Below, piece after piece: positions 1 through 10,044 of a stretch of DNA of 64,000 bases. How positions within the stretch are numbered: position 1 is the stretch's first letter; each line of letters begins with the position of its first letter. The DNA is from Seriola aureovittata (Eukaryota > Chordata > Actinopteri > Carangiformes > Carangidae). Below the pieces are notes generated by a model, which saw only the letters and a program-made list of their open reading frames with translations, had not been told where the DNA came from and did not search any database. The DNA lies in assembly GCF_021018895.1 (NCBI RefSeq), contig NC_079377.1, forward strand, positions 7,384,501 to 7,448,500, given 5' to 3'. The translations under genes and the position numbers were made by a program.

Positions 1-887
1 CAGTGTTTATCTAGTGCCCTTTTTGCACCATCCACAGTGCTGCATGTTCTTCCCAAACAACTCAACCTTAGTTTCGTCAGTCCATAAAACATTTTCCCAG
101 TGTAGCCTTGTGAACTGTGAAGGTGCTCTTTGGCAAACTTTGGACATGCAGCAATGTGAGCAGTAGCTGTCTCTGTGGTGTCCATGGCAGGACACCTACT
201 CCATGATTTGCTTATGATACACTCATGAAGCAAGATTTTAACCATCTCCAGCGATTCCTTTAAGCCTTTGGCTGTTACTCTGAGGTTCTGAGGCTGTTAC
301 TACTTTGCATTGTGCTTTTGGAGTCATACTGTGGCCCACTTCTAGGCAGAGTGTCCAGAGAACTACGTCATCTCCATTTATATACAGTTTGTGTTTAACT
401 GTGGACTGATGAATATCTGAGCTCTTTGAGATGACTGTTACCCTCTCAACTTTATGCAAATCAACAGTTCTTAATCATAAGTCTACTGAGATCTCTCATT
501 TGCGAGGCATATTTCATTTCAACAGATGTTTCTTGTGAATAGCAAACTCAAAATGCTTAAGTGTTTTTTATAAGTCAAAGTAGCTCTAACCCACACCTCC
601 AATCTGGTTTGTTTGGTTGGACTCCAAGTTTGATAACTCCTGACTCCAATTAGCTTTTGTTAATGCCATTCGCCGAGGGTTTCACATACTTTTTCCAACC
701 TCCACTGTGAATGTTTGAATTACAATTTCAATATGGACAAGAACAGTACAAAGATTTGTGTGTTATTAATAAAGATAGATTGTGTTGTTCATAATTGTAA
801 TGGATGAAGATCTGACCTTATTTTAAGACAAATTTGTACAAAAATGAAGTTAATGCCAAAGGGTTCACTTACTTTTTCATTTTGTAG
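1..887 (-). mobile_element. Tc1-like DNA transposon, 5' part, decayed and cut by the window edge
   Basis: On the minus strand, positions about 7-195 encode a Tc1-family transposase segment containing WENVLWTDETKVELFGKN. The D of WTDE corresponds to the first catalytic aspartate of the DDE triad in this family. The frame between about 195 and 460 is broken by stops, so the copy is dead. At the high-coordinate end two similar motifs, each an AATGCC stretch followed by a GGGTTCACATACTTTTTC-like core, lie at about 661-695 and 851-880. Their spacing of roughly 190 bp matches the inner and outer direct repeats of an IR/DR-type Tc1 terminus. About 0.8 kb separates the terminus from the first catalytic aspartate, as in full-length fish elements. 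The rest of the transposase and the other terminus lie beyond position 1. The outer boundary near 887 is approximate. Confidence 0.75.
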
Positions 888-1549
888 TTTACTGACAAAA
901 TGTGGTCTTTTGCTTTTTTAACTGTCATTAAGTTATTACAGGGCAGCTGCTCTCTCTCCACCAACAGAAAACATGATCAACTTCAGCTCCATATTTTACT
1001 AACCCCAGAACAAGTGAATAATACTTCTCTAACAAACCTGCTAGTTTACTGAAAATGAATGCACACCCTCCAGGCATTCACAACTGAATAGCATAACAGG
1101 ATTGATGTAATTATCAAAAAGTAGTATTGCAGTAGTGAATGACATGTGAGAGAGAAGTCTACACATTACACAGACAGCCGCATACGTCACACAGATCTGA
1201 TCATTGACCCACTGGCATCAACAGGAAGCTGATACTCAACAACAGATAAACAGAGCTGCTCCATTGCAGCTCAGCGTGCCGGGCTGTGGTGTCTGCCCTG
1301 TCGGGTAGCCGGAGGGGGAGACACTGGAGATGACGCAGAGCAGGAGAGAGTGTCGGCTGGGTCAGATCTGCTGTACAACTGTTTGACTAACAGGGTGACT
1401 CACTGCTGCTTTGGGTCTAGTAGGGAGCAAACCCACTGTTTGGCTTCGTTTAAACATGAAACTAAAGAGGGTCAAACAGAAAACATGAGGGGTAAAAGTC
1501 ATAATGGTTCAGGTATGTCAGAGCGACTCACATGTCTATCCTCTATCAC
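888..1549. other. Unassigned upstream sequence
   Basis: No coding potential or recognised repeat is seen. The part from about 1240 to 1345 is richer in G+C than its surroundings and contains a few CpGs, but nothing marks it as an exon or promoter. Confidence 0.4.
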
Positions 1550-1598
1550 CACACAGACACACACGCACGCACACACACACACGCACGCACACACACAT

Positions 1599-1666
<68 letters not shown>

Positions 1667-1690
1667 GCATGCTGTACATATATATATATA
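1550..1690. repeat. (CA)n microsatellite with a short (TA)n tail
   Basis: An imperfect CA array with ACGC and ATGC interruptions in its first half runs to 1665 and is uninterrupted for its last 60 or so bases. A short (TA)n run follows at about 1678-1690. Several apparent ORFs of both strands here are only reading frames through the dinucleotide repeat (Thr-His or Cys-Val strings). Confidence 0.97.
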
Positions 1691-2325
1691 CACGTCTGCA
1701 GACACACACAGAGAAACACATATTAGGGATTAGCACAACTCCAAAATCTTGTTGAAAATGACTCTGGTTCACTGTGACATCATCATCAAACATTCATTAC
1801 CTGTTAAAGTTAAAAAAGACTGTCTGGTATGTGCTTCACACAAAGGCAAACTTTTTGTTAGAATTTTAGATCTATGAAAACCGTTTTGGTTTACAATTGC
1901 GAAACTCTGGATTTCATTCTTCCTTTCAGAAAAGAAAAAACATTCTGTCTAGATGAAAAAGAGCACCTGCAACAGAGATAACTGATAGCTGAAGCTGAAG
2001 CTCCTGATGCCAAAAAACAAATCATAAATTATTCGGACACATCTCAAACAAATATGCAAATGATAATTTAACCAAACCACATGCCGCCAAAAAGAAAACA
2101 TTACAAGAAACATTTTTGTGTCGCTCTCTCCTAACAACATGCACAAACATACTGTACATTTCGACTTTTTTCCTCTCCCTGTTTTTCTGCCAGTGAGCAT
2201 TGCTTCCCAAACAGTGACTGCTCACTCATCTTAAGTGCACACATCTGACAAGGATGTGAGTGCCTTTCTCCTTTCCTCCACTCCCCCTAGTGTATCCATT
2301 CAACACTGCAACTTTCCTGTGCATC

Positions 2326-2330
<5 letters not shown>
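1691..2330. other. Unassigned AT-rich sequence upstream of the GA tract
   Basis: No recognisable gene or mobile element. A pyrimidine-rich stretch of about 60 bp immediately precedes the GA array. If the FLRT3 first exon is correctly placed, this is its proximal upstream region. Confidence 0.35.

Positions 2331-2416
<86 letters not shown>
2331..2416. repeat. (GA)43 microsatellite
   Basis: A perfect purine/pyrimidine dinucleotide array of 86 bp with no interruption. It lies about 50-330 bp upstream of the proposed FLRT3 first exon and its donor, so it could belong to the promoter or 5' UTR. Confidence 0.98.
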
Positions 2417-2418
<2 letters not shown>

Positions 2419-2469
2419 CCTCCTCCAGATGACATCAGTGCTCTATTGAAGCAAAGCTAGAGGCATACA

Positions 2470-2747
2470 CAACTCCACATTTGTATTGAGATCTACCCGT
2501 GCACCTATGTCCTTCCACAGCCTACAGATTGTGTGTGTGTGAGGGGGGGTCACCAGCAAACATAGCAGTGCTGCTGCAGATAAACTCCAAATAGCTCTAT
2601 AGCCAAGTGAGTGAGAGGCGCTTTTTTGGATCTGAATTTAAATCCTCATAGCCTGGATTGGATTATTATTTTTCCCCCGTTGTGAACCCCACTTTAAGAG
2701 GATACCTGTTACTTTCCTTTTTTTTTTTTTTTTGGTTGATTATAGAG
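2470..2747 (+). other. flrt3: Probable FLRT3 non-coding first exon (5' UTR)
   Basis: The sequence ends in ATAGAG followed by GTAAGTGTG, an excellent vertebrate splice donor with the intron starting at 2748. It lies upstream of, and on the same strand as, the FLRT3 coding exon, whose acceptor is at 10001-10002. Vertebrate FLRT genes characteristically have non-coding 5' exons and the whole CDS on the last exon, so such a donor is expected upstream. No long ORF occurs here, as expected for a leader. The 5' boundary is a guess: no TATA box or clear initiator is visible, and transcription could begin closer to the GA tract. The exon contains a T-tract at 2717-2733 shortly before the donor, which is unusual and may be a sign that the exon call is wrong. 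Confidence 0.45.
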
Positions 2748-3449
2748 GTAAGTGTGTTTTTGCTGGTACACTCCTGTTGGGAATGCATCCTTTTCATCTT
2801 TTTGGATCTTCTTTCTGGAATTTAAAGTCATGTGGAATCCTCGGGAGTTGCTTGTAATTAGTTACATTTTCCCTTTCTTTAATTTTTAATACTCGGCCCA
2901 GCCGAAAATTAGTGGGTTTCTCTGAGGTGGTTGTTTCACAGGGTTAGTGACGCTTTAAGCGACAGTAACACAGAGACCGTGAGTGTACTTTCCTTTCAGA
3001 TAACCAAATTCAGCTCTTCCCTGAGTTTATGCACGGCAAATCATTCTGCTCAGCCTGGCAGATAAAAATCAGACTTAAAGAGACTGCTCATCTGTCTCGT
3101 CATCTCAAGCCTCTCATGTCTTCAACTTGCTGCTTCGATCCTCTGCTGCCTCCCTCTTTATTCTGCGTGTGTCTAACAGAGACCACAAACACCAGATCTG
3201 TTTTCCCTCTCCCGTTTTTCCAGTCTGTCTGTAGAGATGAATCTCTTGCGGGCATACGCTAAATTTTCTTCTCGATCACATTTATACTCGGTACATGTCA
3301 AAACATGTGTTGAAGCACTCAGAGGGCAACAGGGAAAATCTAAAATCTTCTAATTCCTTGTTTCAGCTTTCGATATTCTTAAAGCAGTGGGAAAATAAAC
3401 AGAGGCAAATACGCAAACTTGATAGGATTAGGGGACTGTGTGATTTAGT

Positions 3450-3600
3450 CTCGGTGTCGCAGCCTGAGAAGACACCCCGGCGTGCAGCTGAAATTGCAGC
3501 GCAGATCCCGCGGAGTTGGACATGAAGGGGCAGCTGGAGAAACTCCGCTAAATGCGTCTCCAGCGTCACTGTCTGCACGACTCGAAACAGCTCCTATTCA
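3450..3600. promoter_or_regulatory. CpG-dense patch, possible CpG-island edge or alternative promoter
   Basis: I count about 12 CpG dinucleotides in 150 bp, including CCCCGGCG and CCCGCGG clusters, against a background where CpG is rare. It lies about 0.7-0.85 kb downstream of the proposed FLRT3 exon 1 donor, which is where the downstream shoulder of a promoter CpG island would fall. No initiator or TATA element is evident. Confidence 0.3.
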
Positions 3601-6600
3601 TGTCATACCACAATGAAATTTACTGTGTGCAACTGTAAGCCTGTCTGCCGATAATACGGACGTTCACCCAAAAAAAAACCATCAACCGTCATATGTTGTG
3701 AGAGCTATGTGCTGCAGGGGCACAGTCATGAAGGTCCCCCAAAAAACGCACAAAATAAAATCCATGTAAGTTTCACACGCATGAGTTCGCACACAAGCAG
3801 CGGCTCATTTCACGCACACAACATGCTGTACGTTACATCAGCAACGCCTCAAAACAAATATCTGACATTTCTATGCAGTTTTAGCTACTGTCGTATTAAT
3901 AAGCGTCCAGAAATAAACGCGGTTTACAGTAAGATAATACCTTCTGCTCATATGGCCGACTGACAGCAGAACGTCCCCTCCAATGTAATCTATATGATGC
4001 GAATGAATCAAAGTCTTCTGTTCGTTTCGCCATACAAACCTGATATTTATCCCATTAGATCAATGCAATAGAGTGGGCGCTTGCAGTTCTCACGCAGAGT
4101 ATTTAAGCTGTATGTGTTAGTGGCAACACCAGGCCAGGGACCGTTTTTAATCCAATTTAACGCAGCCCTTTATCTCCATGAAATGATAAGGTCACCCAGG
4201 CTTTAAATATTGACTGATATACACAAGCTACAGCCTGATTTCAGTAAATCACTAATAATGGAAGCAAACCTGACTTCAGTTATCAGGCTTTGTAGTATAG
4301 CTCTTTGTTGTTCAGTATGTTTGACAGACAAAACATAAATAGCCGGTTAAACATGGCAGACATGAGGACAGACCCAATTGTCTTCACTGATGACTGCCTG
4401 AGGCAAAAGTCCCCAGTCAATTGCTTTCAGAGGGAATTCACATTGCAGATTAACAACTAACCAGGTCACTACAGAGAGAAGCTTCTACTGGCAGAAACAG
4501 TGAAGCATAAAATATGAATGACATGTGAGGAAAAAGGCAATAATAAGACATTCATAACTACCAAGACACTTTTCATATTCAACACTGTACTTTGAGGAGG
4601 CCTTATTCACTTCTATTCATAATTTATTTGGCCACAAAGCATTGTCTTTTTACCATCTATTCCAAGCTTTAACAGACAAATAATTTCAGATTGGTTACTG
4701 AAAGTAAAGGTGTAAACATGGCTGCAAAGCATAAACACTGCAGGAAAAACCTTTGCAAGTGATATGACTCAGGAAAAAACTGTAGTGCCTACCACCCCCA
4801 TGTGGGGAAAAACCACTGCAGCTGCTATAGATCTCTCCTTTCAGGCCATTACAAAAGAGAGACCCCCGTCTGTCCCAGGCCTCTCTATGCTCTAAATGGG
4901 CCAGCAAATGTATCATCCGTTCAGCCCATCTAAAGACAGCGCCAGGAGGCCACATACCAAATCTGTGAAACTATGAGAGATTTTTGCCCATTTTCTATTT
5001 GCCTGAAACATGTTCTGTGTCCCTGTGAAGTCAGATGTGACCATGAATGTTCCATTGTGTCTCAGCACCACAGCAGGCCGCTGCCCGATGTCCTGACATA
5101 CAACTTACTAATATGTGAATGAATGGCAGACACAAGGTTTCATTGCATACAAAAATTTACAAAAACTCACTTCAGTTAAGAGCAGAAAATCATGGAACAA
5201 AAAAATCTAAATACAAGAAATTACAAAAAGACACTACTTCTTGCTTTCGTATCATATTAGCTAGGTACACTTATATGCACGATCGTACAACCTAAAACAT
5301 TTATGTTTTCAGGTCTTATTTGAGTGTTTGGTTAAACCCTAACCAAATTATGATGTGGCAGACAAAATACACTTTTTCAGACATAAATCTGAAAAAATAA
5401 AATACACAACTGTGTTGTGTGCAATCAATCACAATTCAAAACTATATTATGAATTTGAAGGAATAATCAACAGCAGATACAAACAGCATTGATTTCCCAA
5501 TGGAGAACAATACTGTGGTTCAAAATTAATTCAAGGCTCATGAATAATTTAACAGCCAGCCATTACTACTTCTACAGCTCTTTCCCCTAAATGCAGCCCA
5601 TGTAATATTATTCTGTATTTACGGAACTAAAAGTCATTATAATCTGCAATACTTTTGACAGGCATGAAATTGTTTCTATTTGAGATTTTCCAAAGCCTCT
5701 CTTGTGCAGTGTATGACTAGGGGGCACAAAGTCTTAGGCTCTGTTATTGCTGACTAAATGTGCATTTATGCGTGTTGAGCTCACAATGGCTATCAGTGTC
5801 CAGCTTTGTGTGAGCCTCCCACACTCTTCACTGAAAGGTAACTAGCTGTACACACACACACACAATTTTACCAGGATGCTCAATTTAACTTTGCCAGTTC
5901 AGATTAAATGAAGCAGAAGCCACTTTGACTGCTAAAGAAATCTCCTGTCTGGCCGGCGGAGCTTATTAGAACGATGGAGAAAGACATCCATCACTAAAAA
6001 TGTTTAACTCAGCCCCCGCTGCTCTCAAAATGATTGTGTGCACATGAACATAGTATGTGTGTGTTGGTGGGTTTGCAGTGGTATACATTATTAGTAGTAA
6101 ATGCAATAGAAAAGTCTTGCAAAACCAACTGTGTAAAGTAGAGGAATTTTTAAATTGCCTGAATAAAACATTTTAATACCTAAACCCCCTCTGCCGAGGC
6201 TAAAAGGTCCACATGCTTGCCTTGTAGCAAACAATAGAGAGGGGCCACTCTCCTGAAATCCGATGAGCGTGGAAAAAGAAAAGGAGAAAAAAATAGCAAA
6301 GCATCTTAGCCGACTATGCTCCTCGTAAAGTAAGCATTGTGCTTAGTTCAAAGCAGACTTCTGATAAATCATCCACAATATAATATAACACACCGAGGCC
6401 TATCATACAATATGCGACAATTTTTTCTTTCTGACTTTATTTACAGCAGCGTTCATAAATGAATATTGTGTTGGCCAAAGACAGGCAAACTAACTGGAAA
6501 TGTTGGACCATATCATGTATGGAGTGCAGCTAGTTCTTGCTTGGTTCTCTCGATAATATAATACAGAAATGCAGAGACAATTACCCCCTTTTATGTAATG

Positions 6601-7439
6601 TTAAGAATTAAAGGATTCAAATCAAGACTACATACTTAACAATATACAGAGGATGGAGAACTTTACAAAATGAGGTGAAAAGGGCTATTTAAAATTGAAA
6701 TAGCTTGACTAAGTGCTGCATTAAAAGTTCATTCCAACAGACAGATAGCACATATCCCTCCATCATCCTGCCATTTTATAAAACTCCATTACTGAATTTC
6801 ATCCTTTTTTCCCTTGTCAGACTCCTTTATTCCAGAAGTTGGTAGAGGTCACATCTGGTGCTTTTTCCCCAGACTCTAATCTACTACTAATGTAATACTG
6901 GACTGAGGGCCCGTGTTTAGATGGAACAGAAGGGAGGGGGGCGTTATTATTAGACAGCATCTCAGGAGTTGTAATCGAGTTACAAGCCTCTCAATTCCCT
7001 AATCTTCTCCTTGTCATGGACTACAACTGTTAAATGGCTGGGCCCTTTGTTCCTAATTTACCTTTCCATGTTTTACAGCACGCCATGGCTGCCAGCAGGT
7101 CACATGGATGGTTACATATAAGGACACAAAGCTATTGTGTTGTAGGAGGAAGAATAACATTTTCTTTGACAAAGGAAATTCTATTTTTACAAACAGAAAC
7201 AGCAGTCATAATGTAAAGAGAGGATGGGGTTGGGGTTAGGGGTCACAGAGAGAGGAGTTGGGAGTGGCAGATGTATGCAACACCCATCCTCTTCTCCATA
7301 CGAAATTCAAATGGACCTCATTTGTCATGAGTGCTTTTTTTTAACAATGCGAGTAATTCAGTAAGCACTGAGCGGATCTGTTTTTCCTCTCCCGTGTGGA
7401 ATCTGGACGAGCCTCATTTTTAAACTAGCACAGACTGCA

Positions 7440-7460
7440 TTTTTTTTTTTTTTTTTTTTT
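7440..7460. repeat. Poly-T run
   Basis: An uninterrupted 21-base T tract inside the proposed FLRT3 intron. It could be the tail of an old minus-strand retroposon, but no retroposon body is recognisable next to it. Confidence 0.9.
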
Positions 7461-9461
7461 AAATCACAGGACTAGTTCCCTTGTAAAACACCAAAAACTC
7501 CTTAGCAAGCGGTGAACTGGACGGAGAAGGGCATAGGGGCTCCACCCTCAGCCATTGTGTCAGGGCCTAGATCACTGTTGTCTTTCGTATGCATAGACAT
7601 TCTTTCTTGTATCACTATAGAAAAGAAATGTGGTCCGTTAAAGTTACGGGCTGCAAAAGGTCAACGGGCTAAATCAGGCCCTAGAAGAAAGGGTATTTCA
7701 AAATAAGTATTCACAAAGTAATAGAGGTCTGAGTTAAGTAGAAAGCATTCCTAGATTTATAGATTTCCCCAGTATCAACATCAAGTTTCCTAATAAAACC
7801 AATCAGGGGTGCGCCGATTTAAAACAAAATGATGAAAAATGAAATTTCAACATTACGCCTGGTAATTACTTAAATATAAAGTAAATGTCTTGTATTTATC
7901 TTGAGACATGACTCTCTGTTACCTGGTGGTGATTTTGTAATAACTGAATGTGGGCACTAAATATATTTGTCTCTGCTTATTTTTCAGAACACAATCCCAG
8001 GTGTGTAGAGGGCGCAGTATGAGTCAAGCTGCAGATGCGTGAAGGAGGCTGGGCCCAGAAGGATAAGCGCCTTGCCCCGTTTTGCCCCTTAGAGGAGAAG
8101 AGAACACTGGTTATCTGCTTCAGGAAAAGGGACCAAAGCCCTGGATTAATGTGTATACAGGCTCGACAAGGGAGCAGAGGATTCTGGGTTACCTGTAGAC
8201 CTGGAGTACACAAGTGAACAGGCCTGGATTGAGCCTGTGGCACAGGGGATTGGCATGGCTCAGACCAGCTTTGTGTCAACTCATCATGCCTGTCGGGCCT
8301 GATTGCAGAAAGGAGCCCTTGCTAAAGCTCACCCCATCCTCACACGGATCACTATACAACATCCAAAAAAATCTAATTTGCGGTTATGGCTGTTGAGCTT
8401 GACAATTTCAACACCCATTAGGATTTTTAATATTACCTGAGAGGGCATGCTTTGTCAGTGAGAGGGGATGCTTCTTCTACAAGCTTATCTGCCATGGTAA
8501 AGGCATTGAAAGCATGAGCCTCTGACAACACAGAGGAGGTCATCGTCCAAACAAGGATCAGCTCAGCAAACACTGACCAGGTCAGGATATCACTAGAAAC
8601 CCCTTGGACAAACTTTTTCTTTCAGAAAGGATAAGAGCAAATTCAAGAGGAAATCTTGATTGGATTTTTGGTGGCTGGAAAGGATTTACCACATCGTATA
8701 AATCAGGTATGACAAATACGGATGGCTTTACTTCTTTCCACTCCGCTGACCAAACCACAATTTCTAATGAGACGTGCAGGAAGAGGTCATGGCAGGAATG
8801 CATAATTAAAGCAATAAATCAGTATTAGCCTAATTAAAAGGGAACTACACACTGATAGTGAAGAAAGAGACAGACAACCAGTTGGCACCTTCTGCTTCTC
8901 ACCACAGTTTTGTTCATTTTAAGGCCATCTGCTGTAAGTTTATGAATTGTGAAATTCAATATATAGTTAATTGAAATTATTCATTAAAAACATTTAAAGT
9001 ACATTTTCAAATGTTTTAACACACCACAATTACAGCAAATATCAATGGCAGTGCTATGCATGAATGAATGGATGAGGATCACAAATTTTATCTCATAGCC
9101 TCAGAAAAATGACTCCCAAAAACATGTCCTTCTTGGATCTTTATGCAAAAGACTTTTTATCAAACCTCTTCTGTGAGCAGAGATATTTCTTCACTACCTT
9201 GTAAGAAGCCAGTTAAACCCCAGAATTTGAATGGCAAAAAGCATGGGTAATGATCCAGGAGGACTTAAGAGCATGTCAGTTCCACAACAGTTCATCGACA
9301 AAGCCTGACTATGTTCACCCTCGTCGTCTGTAGCTATGAATGGCAGCCTTGAGATACAGAAACGTGTAAAACAACCAGGGAATGTTATAACATTTTATAT
9401 GTCAGGGCCAAAAAGCACAATATTCAATTCACAGATTTCAGAAGTTGGAAAATTTCTTATC

Positions 9462-9695
9462 AAAAAGAGGAAAACGGGGCGTCGTGTAGCGTAGTGGTTT
9501 AAGCAGGCGCCCCATGTGTAGAGGCTACAGTCCTCGCTGCAGTCGGCCCCGGTTCGAATCCCGCATCGGACGGCCTTTCACTGCATGTCATTCCCCCTCT
9601 CTCTGCCTCCCTGTTTCCTGTCACTCTCCACTGTGCTGTCCATTAAAGGCATAAAAGCCCAAAAAAATATACTTAAAAAAAAAAAAGAGGAAAAC
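9462..9695 (+). mobile_element. tRNA-derived SINE with target-site duplication
   Basis: The body (9476-9681) starts with GGGGCGTCGTG and has a good Pol III A box (TAGCGTAGTGG, 9487-9497) and B box (GGTTCGAATCC, 9551-9561) in tRNA-like spacing. A tRNA-unrelated part follows, with the pyrimidine-rich TTTCACTGCATGTCATTCC, CTGTTTCCTGTCACTCTCC and CATTAAAGGCATAAAAGCCC segments that I recognise from a very common percomorph SINE. It ends in an A-rich tail. A perfect 14-bp duplication (AAAAAGAGGAAAAC) flanks it at 9462-9475 and 9682-9695. Intact promoter boxes and a perfect duplication indicate a relatively recent insertion. It lies 0.3 kb upstream of the FLRT3 coding exon, in the sense orientation. 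Confidence 0.92.
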
Positions 9696-9805
9696 AAAAA
9701 AGGCACTCCTTTTGTAATGCAGGTTATTTTTTAAACCTCTACTCGTAGAAAATCTATAAACTGGTGGATAATGTAAAGCTATCTTTGAAGCAAGCAGTTT
9801 ATCTT

Positions 9806-9824
9806 AAAAAAAAAAAAAAAAAAA
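9806..9824. repeat. Poly-A run
   Basis: A 19-base A tract about 180 bp upstream of the FLRT3 acceptor. No retroposon body is recognised in front of it. Confidence 0.9.
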
Positions 9825-10002
9825 CTATTGTCTGGTAATCCAAATGATCAGTTCATATCAATGTAATGGGAGGAATTCCAACTGAATTCTTTCAGGAGTT
9901 ATTGCAGGCAGCATTTCAAACACCCAGCAATTATGAGAACAGGAATTTGGCTCTCCTTTAAAGGCCTTGTGCATTAAATGTACCCTTCTGTCTTCTCCCC
10001 AG

Positions 10003-10044
10003 GGGCTCTTGAGTGATTAGACTGCCAGACTACACAGTTTCAAG
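10003..10044 (+). other. flrt3: FLRT3 5' UTR segment on the coding exon
   Basis: The 42 bases between the splice acceptor (AG at 10001-10002) and the start codon contain an in-frame TAG at 10018-10020, which rules out an upstream extension of the CDS within this exon. Confidence 0.75.

Larger units (their letters stand above)
2748..10002 (+). other. flrt3: Probable FLRT3 5'-UTR intron, about 7.25 kb
   Basis: The interval is bounded by a GTAAGT donor at 2748 and a pyrimidine-rich CAG acceptor (TTCTGTCTTCTCCCCAG) at 10001-10002. It has no convincing coding sequence. Recognisable contents are a CpG-dense patch (about 3450-3600), a poly-T run (7440-7460), a SINE (9476-9681) and a poly-A run (9806-9824). 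The remainder is AT-rich unique-looking sequence with many TAATTA-like motifs, where enhancers would be expected but cannot be shown from sequence alone. A further non-coding exon inside this interval is possible; some vertebrate FLRT3 transcripts have two leader exons. Confidence 0.45.

Noticed and set aside
1350..1793. Several ORFs on both strands through the CA repeat
   Set aside because: Their sequences are mostly Thr-His or Cys-Val strings generated by the dinucleotide array.
7987..8704. Possible extra FLRT3 leader exon, from a TTATTTTTCAG acceptor at 7987 to a CAGGTATGA donor near 8705
   Set aside because: At over 700 bp it would be long for a leader exon, and single splice-like motifs are common by chance.
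9476..9560. A tRNA gene, suggested by good A and B boxes
   Set aside because: The sequence continues into a tRNA-unrelated SINE body with an A tail and target-site duplication, and the cloverleaf is not intact.
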